DNA of 64,000 nt from Ascidiaceihabitans sp023955215 (GTDB lineage Bacteria > Pseudomonadota > Alphaproteobacteria > Rhodobacterales > Rhodobacteraceae). Positions within the stretch are counted from its first letter, which is position 1. Every line of letters begins with the position of its first letter. Location: contig CALSPX010000005.1 in the NCBI GenBank assembly GCA_943788345.1, positions 62,001 through 126,000 on the forward strand, written 5' to 3'. Below are positions 9,844-17,680 of this stretch, in pieces. The notes below the pieces were generated by a model. That model was not told the DNA's origin. It saw only the letters and a list, made by a program, of their open reading frames with translations, and did no database searches. The position numbers and the translations under genes were made by a program.

Positions 9844-10341
9844 TTAGAAGCGGCCGTCTTGGATGCGCAGCTGACGTGCGCGGGATAGAATTGCATCTTC
9901 AACAGCACGTGTTGTCGCTGCTGGTGCTGCACCGCCACGTGTCTGCAATGCGACAGTCAGTGAACGTGCGTCCAAAGCAGGATCATCAATCAGGACCGTT
10001 GCGCGGTAAGCGCGGCCACCATTGGGTGGTGTGCCGTAACCTGTCACGATGACGCCAGTAAAGGGATCGATGGTTTGGATTGGCAAGAAGTCGAGAACCT
10101 CAATCGCCGCTGTCCAAATGTATTTGTTTACGGCAATGACATTGTCGTTCTCTTGCTTGCGGAAGAGATCCCAAATGGTTGACCCCTGTTCTTCTTCAAC
10201 CTTTTGGGGCGCGCTGGCTTTACCGGATGACAAAGCGCCAAATGCGATCTTTTGACCGCTACAGCCACTAACTGCCAAGGCCGCGACCAGTATTGCCGCG
10301 ATTTTCATAGATTTTACTGTGTTCATTGCCTGCACTCGCAT
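9844..10341 (-). CDS. DUF3576 domain-containing lipoprotein
   Basis: About 165 residues with a lipoprotein signal peptide whose lipobox ends at Cys27 in this numbering (AALAVSGC). The mature part contains STIWDLF, VNKYIWTAAIEVLDFLP and IDPFTGVIVTGYG, typical of the alphaproteobacterial DUF3576 family. The role is unknown; an outer-membrane or periplasmic location is inferred. Internal ATGs at 10326 and 10308 are possible alternative starts, the latter giving a more conventional short signal peptide. It is monocistronic and ends in a terminator. Confidence 0.82.
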   Translation of the reverse strand: MRVQAMNTVKSMKIAAILVAALAVSGCSGQKIAFGALSSGKASAPQKVEEEQGSTIWDLFRKQENDNVIAVNKYIWTAAIEVLDFLPIQTIDPFTGVIVTGYGTPPNGGRAYRATVLIDDPALDARSLTVALQTRGGAAPAATTRAVEDAILSRARQLRIQDGRF

Positions 10342-10402
10342 TGGTTTGGTTGTAATCTAGCGAAGGGCTGGGTGCTGAGCAAGATCAATGTCAGAGGTTG
10401 CG

Positions 10403-10416
10403 TATACTATAGTATA
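10403..10416. promoter_or_regulatory. 14-bp perfect palindrome upstream of the porin
   Basis: TATACTATAGTATA is a perfect palindrome lying 62 bp upstream of the DUF3576 start and about 190 bp upstream of the porin ATG, in the divergent intergenic region. It resembles a dimeric regulator operator, but I cannot assign a regulator. A TTGACG hexamer follows at 10425-10430 without a convincing -10 partner. Confidence 0.4.
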
Positions 10417-10602
10417 TACACTGGTTGACGCACGCAGCGGTTCGTCTGATGTGGGTGTGGCAAAGCTGCACCATTCAAAACCACTTTCGCAAAGCATTGT
10501 GCCCAAGACTTGCAAAGTTGGCGCTGAAAAGGTGAAACAGCAATTGTACCCTTTCCGGATTCTCCGGTTCGGGCTAAATTTTTTCAACCCGAGGGATAAC
10601 TC

Positions 10603-11902
10603 ATGAAAAATCTTCTTATCGCTACAACAGCTCTCGTAGCAACAGCCGGCATGGCATCCGCAGAGATCACATTCTCTGGTAAGGGTGAAGCTGGTATGCA
10701 CCGCACTGCTAAAGTTAAAGCTGTAGCCCAAAATGGCAGCTGTTACTGAACACTGCAGCAGCTACGACTGCTAGACACGGTACTCTAGCATCGTCGACTA
10801 CAAGTTCTGGTGTTTTGACACACAGCCGCTGACGTGACTGCTAGCTGCAGCTGTTGTCACTGGTGACAGCTGACGACTCGCAGTAGAGCGGCTATACATT
10901 GCAACAGAGCGCGGCTCTTAACGAGCGTGTACACGAAGCTGCGTGTGTGCTGATGCGTCGTAGATGCGATTGCACTGAGTCTAGCACAATGCGCTGAAGC
11001 TGCTAGCCTTGTTCAAGGCCAGCAGCAGTAGTTGCTACAATCCGACATGGTTGCTTACTCTGGTTACGACATGAACGTTGCTATGTCTGCTGAAACAGAC
11101 AGCGGTATCGTATTCGGTATGGGCTTCGACATGGGCGCTGGCTTATTGCTGACCAAGATGATGACCGTGCAATGGACGCACAAGGTGCAGACGATCGCAA
11201 CATCAGCTTTGACTGCAACAATGAACGGTTACACACTGTCCATCGGTTCAGACAAACTAGACGACACATATGATGACAGCACAAAACGGTGACATCGGTC
11301 TATCTGGTACAGTTGGTACAATCGCATTCAACTTGGTACACGATCTAACTGACGAAGTTGCAGCAGTTGCTGCTTCTACATACACAACGTGCTGACCACT
11401 TTGCTGGCTAGACACACTTGTAGTAACAGACGCTGTAGCAGCAACTGTTGAAACAACATCGTTGTCACTAGGCGGCGCATTGGGTAACGGCTTGTCATTC
11501 ACCTTCGCAGCAACAACTGGCGATGACCGTGGTGACGCAGCTGCAAAAGGTAGCGTGACTTACACTGGCGTTGAAAACCTTTCACTAACACTTGCACACG
11601 ACAACGTGGGCAAATTGGAAGGCATCTCCAAAGTAACTGCTGCTTACACAATGGGTTCATTGACAGCTACAGTATCTATGGCTGACGACAAAAACCACGC
11701 TGGCAACACAAACAAAAATGGCAAGGCATCTACAAACCTTTCCTTGGCATACGCTGCAAACGGCTTGGCTGCGACATTCGCAACAGACGAGTCATCACAG
11801 TGGTGGGTTAACACACAGTACGACCTAGGTGGCGGTGCACAAGCATTCGCAACTGTAGATCACACTGAGTTTGCTGTTGTTGGTGTAAACTTCGCATTCT
11901 AA
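10603..11902 (+). pseudogene. Roseobacter-type outer-membrane porin, copy 1, with degraded 5' half
   Basis: The start is intact: GAGGG ribosome-binding site, signal peptide MKNLLIATTALVATAGMASA and the mature start EITFSGKGEAGMHR. The frame closes at TGA 10747-10749 after 48 codons. From about 10735 to 11040 the DNA no longer reads as porin and is rich in GCTG and CTAG. Porin homology returns at 11047 (YSGYDMNVAMSAETDSG, GMGFDMGAG), reads out of frame between about 11150 and 11220 as an acidic loop (DDDRAMDAQGADDRNISF), breaks again near 11283 and 11390-11425, and is then clean from 11454 to the stop with the C-terminal Phe typical of barrel proteins (VVGVNFAF). Such porins form diffusion channels. 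Indels of both signs are present. It is either decayed, recombined or badly assembled. Confidence 0.85.
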
Positions 11903-12000
11903 TCTAACGATTAGTAGTGAACACAGAGAGCGCATCCTTAGGGGTGCGCTCTTTTTCTTTGGCACAACGTCTATGTCTATCTTGTCGCTCTGCTTGTGTG
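11895..12000 (+). repeat. Direct repeat, copy 1 (porin stop, terminator and downstream flank)
   Basis: About 106 bp that recur at 14143-14247. They cover the last porin codons, the stop, TAATCTAACGATTAGTA, the terminator hairpin and a downstream flank ending CTCTGCTTGTGTG. Two blocks of roughly 22 and 31 bases are identical; the rest differs by scattered substitutions. Similarity stops abruptly after GTGTG in both copies. Confidence 0.85.
11927..11956 (+). terminator. Rho-independent terminator of porin copy 1
   Basis: AGAGCGCA (11927-11934) pairs with TGCGCTCT (11945-11952) around a 10-nt loop, followed by TTTTTC. A duplicate lies behind porin copy 2. Confidence 0.88.
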
Positions 12001-12151
12001 TTTGTTGTGTGAGTGCTGTGCGCAAGCTTGAGTATGCGCACAAGTGAAGCACGCTGCACCTTGGTGCCGTGTAGATTGCGAGCAAGCCACTGTTTGTGTG
12101 CTAGCTCTGTGTGTAACTGCTTGGTGAGTGCTACTTGAGTTCGTGCAGCCA

Positions 12152-12719
12152 TCACACCAGTTCCACTGCATTGGCCAACTGACCATCATTTACATCTATA
12201 TATCGCTGAGTTGTGCTGATGTGGCGATGGCCAGCCAGTGCTGCTAACAAGACGTACATTGATGCCAGCGTTTGCCAGCTTGGTAATGAATGTTCTGCGT
12301 CCACTGTGACTGGTTGCTCCTTTGAGGCCATAGTCTTTGTATATTTGTAAGAACAGTTGGCACATTGTGTTGGCACTGAAGCTGGTGCGCAGCTGCGTCA
12401 TGAACAGGGGATCGCTAGTGCGTCTATCTGTTAGAGTGTTGCCGTACTCTTTGAGCACACGGCTGAGCTTGCTGCTCACATATACAGTGCGCGTATAACC
12501 ACCTTTGGTTTGATCGCCTGTGATAGTGAACTGACTGCGTACCGCATTATCGCTGTCATATATGTCCCCAACTGTGAGTGTGGCGATTTCCATGGCACGC
12601 AGTCCTGCGAGAAAGCTCATGTGTATAATGGTTTGATCGCGCAACGTATGTTTGCGTGTGCTGCAGAAGTTGATCACCTGTCTGTACTGTGTGTCTGTAA
12701 GTGTCAGTGCTTGTTTCAT
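12152..12719 (-). pseudogene. Tyrosine recombinase/integrase, catalytic domain only, one frameshift
   Basis: From ATG at 12719 the protein reads MKQALTLTDTQYRQVINF, then FLAGLRAMEIATLTVGDIY (catalytic Arg I), and SHSGRRTFITKLANAGINV (the HxxR box). The frame is lost near 12235-12255 and the family signature continues in the adjacent frame as LAGHRHISTTQRYIDVNDG, carrying the last catalytic His and the nucleophile Tyr, ending QLANAVELV. One base too many explains the switch. About 188 residues in total: it lacks the usual N-terminal core-binding domain, as in the short integrases found in marine alphaproteobacteria and their phages. With the frame restored all catalytic residues are present. 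Confidence 0.85.
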
Positions 12720-12828
12720 ATGTGTATCTCTCACGCTGTGTGTGCGTGCAGCATATGGTCTGATCAATGCGGTGGGCGACCGAATATGTGACCAAATGGT
12801 TGTCCAATGATCACAGTTGGTTAGTCCA

Positions 12829-12860
12829 ATCTCTCAACAAATACATATAACATGAGAGAT
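12829..12860. repeat. Inverted repeat with 8-bp arms
   Basis: ATCTCTCA (12829-12836) and TGAGAGAT (12853-12860) are perfectly complementary around a 16-nt AT-rich loop. It lies about 110 bp upstream of the recombinase start and could be a recombinase or excisionase binding structure; no function is shown. Confidence 0.5.
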
Positions 12861-13137
12861 GATGTGACGGCGTACTAGGCTCAAATCCAAGTGTAGAGGA
12901 GGGGAAATACGAAACCGTTTTTGAACAAGGTTTTTGCGCAGTGGATAAATAACTGTGTAAGGCAAAATAGGCATTTAAGACAAATAAGGGTAGGCAGTGA
13001 TGCGTACAAACACAGGCAGTATAGGCAACGAGATAAACTGGATTAAGGTTAGCACGCCGACTGTAATAGTGCTGCAAGTCCGTTCTGATGTGTGACGGTG
13101 AGTAAATGTAGTGCCAGTTCTATGCTTCAATCAACTA

Positions 13138-13156
13138 CCCCATCCTTGTAGGTGGG
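13138..13156. repeat. Hairpin with one bulged T, resembling IS200/IS605-type end structures
   Basis: CCCA-T-CC pairs with GG-TGGG around a TTGTA loop, leaving a single unpaired T. Small stem-loops with an unpaired base in the stem are typical of the ends recognised by HUH transposases of the IS200/IS605 family. No transposase gene or partner end is visible nearby, so this is at best a relic. Confidence 0.3.
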
Positions 13157-13430
13157 ATGCTTTAAGTGGCGAAGGTATAAATGTTCAACCAGCCTGCCGC
13201 TTTGATTGTCGTAATAGTGTGGTGATAGAAGCTGCTGACGTGTGAGCGTTGGTGAGTTTCGCAAGTGAGATGGATGACAACCTCAATATGAGATCCATCA
13301 ATGTATGAGAGTGCCTGTCTGTATGGGTCTTATACGTGCGTGATATGCCAGTAATAGAGATGATAGCAAAACCTGCTCTTCCAATAACGGTTTGGTAGTA
13401 CAGACTAACAGCGACGCGAATGCGTGTGTG

Positions 13431-13462
13431 TTGGATCAACGCCGATAAGGGCGTTGATCTAA
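13431..13462. repeat. Strong hairpin next to the truncated end of porin copy 2
   Basis: GATCAACGCC (13434-13443) and GGCGTTGATC (13450-13459) form a perfect 10-bp stem with a 6-nt GATAAG loop, extended by one G-T and two T-A pairs to 13431-13462. No T tract follows on either strand, so it is not an ordinary terminator. It sits about 75 bp from the point where porin copy 2 begins. Confidence 0.65.
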
Positions 13463-13537
13463 CTGCTCAGCGAATGCCTTTTAAAACAATAGAACAAATA
13501 ATCATTAAGACAAAACAGCACCAAGCACAGAACACTG

Positions 13538-14150
13538 AGTGATGCGAAGTCAGCTACTGACATGGGCGCGATCTACGTTTCTGGCGGTTTCGGCAAGTTG
13601 TCTTTCAAATCTGAAGGCATCGACAACATCCACAACGATGGTTTCTCACACGACGTAATGTATGAAAAAACATTCGGTGCAGTTGCTTTCACAGCAACAG
13701 CTGACATCACTGGCGCTTCTGGCCAAGGCGATCACTTCGCTGTTAAAGTTGTTTACACTGCAGGCCCAGCGACATTCACTCTTGCAGCTGATGACTCTAG
13801 CGAAGCTGATGTAACATTCGCATATGCTATTAACGACATGATCACAGCGTCTGTAAACTATGACTCAGACGGTCAAACAACTTCTGAAACCATCGTTAAA
13901 GTTGCTTACTCAAACGCTGGTGTAACTGCTCACCTAGCACTTGCTGACGACGACGATGATCAGTGGGAGCTTGGCCTAGGCTACGCAGCAAACGGCTTGT
14001 CTATCGCAGCAGTATTTGCTGAAAACGATGGCGCAGGCTGGCACAGAATCTGACATCACAGCGTCTTACGACCTAGGTGGCGGCATGTCTATCAATGCAG
14101 CGACTAACGAATCTGGTGCATTCTTCATCGGTTCAAAAATGTCATTCTAA
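13538..14150 (+). pseudogene. Porin copy 2, 5'-truncated and with a 4-base insertion
   Basis: Readable porin sequence begins without start codon or signal peptide (AKSATDMGAIYVSGGFGKLS) and continues through alternating beta-strands (MYEKTFGAVAFTATADI, VAYSNAGVTAHLALADD, WELGLGYAANGLSIAAVFA). Alignment by eye puts its first residue just after the GFDMGAG region of copy 1, so roughly the first 100 residues are missing. Near 14035 a 4-base excess (GGCTGGCACAG for GGCACAG) shifts the frame and hides the normal ending TESDITASYDLGGG to FFIGSKMSF, which has the C-terminal Phe of an outer-membrane barrel. Its own terminator follows. Confidence 0.83.
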
Positions 14151-14247
14151 TCTAACGATTAGTATTGACTAGAGAGAGCGCATGCTTAGGGGTGCGCTCT
14201 TTTTCTTTGGCACAAGCTCGATGCCTAACTTGTACTCTGCTTGTGTG
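14143..14247 (+). repeat. Direct repeat, copy 2 (porin stop, terminator and downstream flank)
   Basis: Partner of 11895-12000, in direct orientation 2.25 kb away, so the two copies bracket the recombinase segment and porin copy 2. It could come from tandem porin duplication or mark an integration boundary. Confidence 0.85.
14175..14204 (+). terminator. Rho-independent terminator of porin copy 2
   Basis: AGAGCGCA (14175-14182) pairs with TGCGCTCT (14193-14200), followed by a TTTTT tract. Same structure as the terminator at 11927-11956. Confidence 0.88.
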
Positions 14248-14420
14248 GAGGTGCCCAATTAGTTTTGGTGTACTTCCCAGTTCGAGAGTGTTTTGAGGCC
14301 ACGTCCACTCTGCGTTAAAAATGACGCCCATGCTTTATCATCCGTTTGACCACGATTCAGGGTGGTCCAAATGTGGCGAAGCATTTTATACAGTCACAAT
14401 TGTTGAATTTGGAGTTCCCG

Positions 14421-15074
14421 ATGGCATTGGCTGATATTTCTGAACGTATTGCAAACGCTGAACTGGCTGCAGGCCGCGATGCGGGTTCTGTGCAGTTGAT
14501 TGCTGTAAGCAAGGTCCAGCCGAACGAGCGTGTCGCTTCTGTCTTGGAAGAGGGCCATCGCTGTTTCGGCGAAAACAAGGTGCAGGAAGCTGGCGGTAAG
14601 TGGCCCGATTTTCGCGAAACCTATGACGGCGTTGATCTTCATTTGATTGGTCCGCTGCAATCCAACAAAGCGCGCCAAGCGTTTGAGTTGTTTCAAAGCA
14701 TTCACACATTGGATCGGCCCAAGTTGGCGACGACCTTTGCCCGTCTGGCCCAAGAGATGGGGCATTGCCCCGATATGTTCATTCAGGTGAACACAGGTGA
14801 AGAGCCCCAGAAAGCAGGCGTGATGCCCCGTGAGGTGGATGCGTTTGTGGCTGAGTGTGCCAGTCTTGATCTGCCTGTGAAGGGGCTGATGTGCATTCCC
14901 CCTGTTGAGGAAGAGGCGAGCCTGCATTTTGCGTTGCTGGCTAAGATGGCCAAACGCAATGGGTTAAGCGGTCTATCCATGGGAATGAGCAGTGATTTTG
15001 AGCGTGCGATTTCCTTTGGCGCGACACATATCCGCGTTGGCTCTGCGATCTTTGGGGATCGTGTGCCTAACTAG
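14421..15074 (+). CDS. yggS: YggS/PROSC family pyridoxal phosphate homeostasis protein
   Basis: A 217-residue PLP-binding TIM-barrel protein. The PLP lysine is in LIAVSKVQP, followed by FGENKVQEA, HLIGPLQSNK, NTGEEPQKAG, GLMCIPP and the C-terminal LSMGMSSDFERAI and HIRVGSAIFG, all family hallmarks. It controls free PLP and amino-acid/keto-acid balance rather than catalysing a known reaction. I place the start at ATG 14421 (MALADISERI) because GGAG precedes it; the open frame upstream to 14346 has no ribosome-binding site. It is the first intact gene after the porin locus. Confidence 0.93.
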   Translation: MALADISERIANAELAAGRDAGSVQLIAVSKVQPNERVASVLEEGHRCFGENKVQEAGGKWPDFRETYDGVDLHLIGPLQSNKARQAFELFQSIHTLDRPKLATTFARLAQEMGHCPDMFIQVNTGEEPQKAGVMPREVDAFVAECASLDLPVKGLMCIPPVEEEASLHFALLAKMAKRNGLSGLSMGMSSDFERAISFGATHIRVGSAIFGDRVPN

Positions 15075-15080
15075 GCATGG

Positions 15081-15575
15081 CTACCTGACGATCAGCCGTG
15101 TGTCAGGCGTGATACTGCGTGCAATTGCGTGCAGGTGGTCACGCCGAAACGCGATGCACCCTTCTGTTGGATATCCAGAACGCCTGTATTGGTGGATAAA
15201 GATTGCGGATCCTTTGCCAGCTTCGGCATGGGGCCAGTTCCAATCGGTCAAGATCACCAGATCATATAGTGGATCAGACCTGCGCAGCTTTTCGTGGCTG
15301 TGCGCATAGGGGCGTTTTACATGATGATTGTAATGCACATCATTGGCATCATCAGACCACAGATCGTTAGGCCCTATGGATTTCGCCCAGCGGTTTGGTT
15401 TTGGGATCCGATCAGGGCGATATAGCATTCCAACGATCCGGTGAGTGCCGCGCGGTGTTGCGCCGTCGCCTTCGCGCTTGTCTGATTTGATACCACCTTT
15501 GCCGGTGGTGCAGGGATACCTGCGCCCCAAATACCGGACCCCATAACGGGTCAGAACAAGGTCACTTGGGGTCAC
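15081..15575 (-). CDS. L,D-transpeptidase (YkuD) family protein
   Basis: A 164-residue protein with the YkuD active-site region near its C-terminus: His128 in AIFIHQYRR and Cys140 in YPTEGCIAF, matching the HxnGC pattern of L,D-transpeptidases, which form 3-3 peptidoglycan cross-links or attach proteins to the wall. No signal peptide is visible in the called frame, as in the short cytosol-like or unconventional members of this group. It starts with GTG overlapping the ribA stop as GTGA, so it is translated from the same message as ribA. Confidence 0.85.
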   Translation of the reverse strand: MTPSDLVLTRYGVRYLGRRYPCTTGKGGIKSDKREGDGATPRGTHRIVGMLYRPDRIPKPNRWAKSIGPNDLWSDDANDVHYNHHVKRPYAHSHEKLRRSDPLYDLVILTDWNWPHAEAGKGSAIFIHQYRRSGYPTEGCIAFRRDHLHAIARSITPDTRLIVR

Positions 15576-16662
15576 AAGAGATGTCCAGATTTTGCAGCTT
15601 TGGTTGCTAGATAGGCGGTGTTGTGGGCGTTCTCACCCACCTTCAGTGGGACGCGTTCAGACACGGTGACACCGCTTGCGTTCATCATATCCACTTTATT
15701 GGGATTGTTGGTCAGGAGTCTGACCGAGTTAAATCCCATCGATTTGAGGATGTCCGCACCAAGGCGGAAATCGCGTTCGTCGTCTTCAAAACCCAGACGG
15801 TGATTGGCCTCGACCGTGTCAAAGCCTTGATCCTGTAGGGAATAGGCGCGCATCTTGTTGGCTAGGCCAATGCCGCGCCCCTCTTGATTGAGGTAAAGCA
15901 GAATGCCTGCACCTTCCGCTCCCATTTGTGCCAGTGCGCCGCGCAGCTGTGGGCCGCAATCACACTTGAGGCTGCCCATCAGATCACCTGTGAAGCAGGC
16001 CGAGTGAAGACGTGCCAGAACCGGTTCGCTGCGATCGGGGCGGCCAATTTCGATGGCGTAATGTTCTTCGCCGCCATCTTCGGGGCGATAGATATGGAGG
16101 CGACCCGCTTCGGACACGTCCATCGGCAGGCGGGCCTGGACCACGGGATGCAGTGGACTGGTGGTCCCAAGATGTTGCCGTGCAAGGTCTAGTGGGACAA
16201 TTGTTAGGCCGTGTGTTGTGGCGAATTGCGCTGCGTGGTCCAGCGTTAGAACAACGGCACTTGGCAGACAATCGGGCGGATTTTATGATCGCTAAGGCAG
16301 CGCGATGGGGCGCGGCGTCACCTGTGCGGGCAGACGTAAATGGGCCCTTCATCGGGGCGTTCAGGTCATCTGCGGGATCAGCAATGGATTGCACCAAAGC
16401 GAGCGTGGCATCCTGTGGCAATAAGATTCGCGCCAAATCACCGTCATAGGCGCGCGCCTTTAAGGTTTCAGCGCGGCGCGATGTGATGGCGAGAACGGGT
16501 TCGCCGCCCAAAGTGTGAAGGTCGCTTAGGCGTGCGGCGCTTAACGTTTCGGTTGCCATATACCAGAACGGAAGTTTCACCAGACAGCACAACAGGCACG
16601 CCCATACGCAGGTCTGCGCGGGCGCGAGCTAACCGCTCGATGATGGTTGGGGCGAACGCCAT
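15572..16662 (-). pseudogene. ribA: GTP cyclohydrolase II, broken by two frameshifts
   Basis: Three frames combine into one full-length RibA. The first (ATG 16662) gives MAFAPTIIERLARARADLRM; the second, from about 16560, gives TETLSAARLSDLHTLGGEP and APMKGPFTSAR; the third, from about 16260, gives LPSAVVLTLDHAAQ and the entire catalytic domain with SACFTGDLMGSLKCDCGPQL (zinc-binding Cys residues), NQEGRGIGL and GENAHNTAYL. Each break is one extra base, the second being TTGTCTGCC where TTGCTGCC keeps frame. RibA opens GTP in the first step of riboflavin synthesis and is normally needed unless another copy exists. The downstream catalytic part alone remains a long open frame. Treat as frameshifted, possibly by sequence error. 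Confidence 0.88.
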
Positions 16663-16823
16663 GTTACAACTTTCTCTCGTGTCACGGGGCATATCTATGT
16701 CAAAGTGATCTGAATTGAAACAATTGCCCGTGTTCCCACACGAGGGCGTGAGACTGAATGCGGAAAATCTTGCTGTCTGGGCTGAGAAAGCCCATCTAAG
16801 ATGCAACACAAGGAAAAGTATCG

Positions 16824-17510
16824 ATGGCACAAATGAAAAGAATCCTACTGGTTGATGATGATGAGGACCTACGTGAAGCGTTGGGCGAACAGTTGTTGAT
16901 GACCGAAGATTTCGATGTCTTTGAAGCGGCCAATGGCAGTGATGCTATGGAAAAGGTCAAAGGCGAACTGTACGATTTGATCGTTTTGGACGTTGGATTG
17001 CCTGATACAGATGGCCGTGAATTGTGCCGTTTGATGCGCAAACAAGGCGTAAAATGCCCTGTTCTGATGTTAACTGGGCATGATGGCGATTCAGATACAA
17101 TCTTGGGTCTGGATGCGGGTGCGAATGATTACGTGACCAAGCCGTTCAAATTCCCTGTTTTGTTGGCACGTATGCGTGCGCAGTTGCGCCAGCACGAGCA
17201 ATCAGAAGATGCGATTTTCACGCTTGGCCCATACACGTTTAAGCCAGCGATGAAGATGTTGATCACGGAAGACGAACGTAAAATTCGTCTGACCGAGAAA
17301 GAAACAAACATCCTGAAGTTTCTATACCGCTCAACAGAAGGTGTGGTTCCGCGCGATATCTTGTTGCACGAAGTGTGGGGCTACAATGCTGGTGTTACGA
17401 CTCACACGCTTGAGACACATATTTACCGCCTACGCCAAAAGATCGAACCTGATCCCTCTAATGTTCGCCTCTTGGTCACGGAATCTGGCGGCTATCGTTT
17501 GATGTCCTAA
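16824..17510 (+). CDS. OmpR-family DNA-binding response regulator
   Basis: A 228-residue two-component regulator. The receiver domain has the acidic pocket DDDED at 11-15, the phosphorylatable Asp56 in LIVLDVGLP, and Lys106 in DYVTKPF. A winged-helix effector domain follows (LTEKETNILKFL, VWGYNAGVTTHTLETHIYRLRQKIE, ESGGYRLM). It resembles the essential alphaproteobacterial regulator CenR, but I cannot confirm this without a search. There is no adjacent histidine kinase, so it is an orphan here. It is monocistronic, divergent from ribA and closed by a terminator. Confidence 0.9.
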   Translation: MAQMKRILLVDDDEDLREALGEQLLMTEDFDVFEAANGSDAMEKVKGELYDLIVLDVGLPDTDGRELCRLMRKQGVKCPVLMLTGHDGDSDTILGLDAGANDYVTKPFKFPVLLARMRAQLRQHEQSEDAIFTLGPYTFKPAMKMLITEDERKIRLTEKETNILKFLYRSTEGVVPRDILLHEVWGYNAGVTTHTLETHIYRLRQKIEPDPSNVRLLVTESGGYRLMS

Positions 17511-17558
17511 ACAGTTCCCGCCGCACGTTCGGGTTAAAACGTGCACCTCCCAAAACTG

Positions 17559-17585
17559 GGCCGGACCTTTGTGTCCGGTCTTTTT
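17559..17585 (+). terminator. Rho-independent terminator of the response regulator
   Basis: CCGGAC (17561-17566) and GTCCGG (17573-17578), extended by G-T and G-C pairs to 17559-17580, with a 6-nt loop and a run of T residues to 17585. Confidence 0.85.
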
Positions 17586-17680
17586 GCGTTAAATGCTTAA
17601 AGAAGATGACGTCAGGTTTCGGATGGTATCCCGTGATGTCTGTCGGCATTGTTGGTCTCAAATAATCCAAGGACAGCGTG

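Larger units (their letters stand above)
12001..13537. mobile_element. Candidate integrative element remnant between the two porin copies
   Basis: This 1.5 kb differs from the flanking chromosome: rich in TGTG/CACA runs, poor in open reading frames, and carrying one tyrosine recombinase gene plus several hairpins (12829-12860, 13138-13156, 13431-13462). Outside the recombinase (12152-12719) I find no believable gene between 12720 and 13537; the minus-strand ORF at 12811-13077 and that at 13185-13439 have no recognisable features. Its left edge coincides with the end of the porin terminator repeat and its right edge with the truncated 5' end of porin copy 2. That placement suggests an insertion, but no clear terminal inverted repeats or target duplication are visible. 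Confidence 0.5.

Noticed and set aside
10568..10595. Hairpin overlapping the porin ribosome-binding site as an RNA switch
   Set aside because: Only 5 bp (TCGGG/CCCGA) with a 14-nt loop; too weak to claim regulation.
10357..10731. Minus-strand ORF overlapping the porin start and a plus-strand ORF at 10388-10606
   Set aside because: They are shadows of the intergenic region and of the porin signal peptide; neither has a ribosome-binding site or familiar domain.
10603..11902. Diversity-generating retroelement as the cause of porin variability
   Set aside because: No reverse transcriptase, template repeat or adenine-specific substitution pattern; the changes are indels.
12811..13077. Minus-strand ORF and a tRNA-like GGCTCAAATCC stretch near 12878
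   Set aside because: The T-arm-like stem has a mismatch and I could not build a matching acceptor, D and anticodon arm around it. The ORF has no recognisable domain.
16663..16823. FMN riboswitch in front of ribA
   Set aside because: The 160-bp region ahead of the gene lacks the conserved RFN element blocks.
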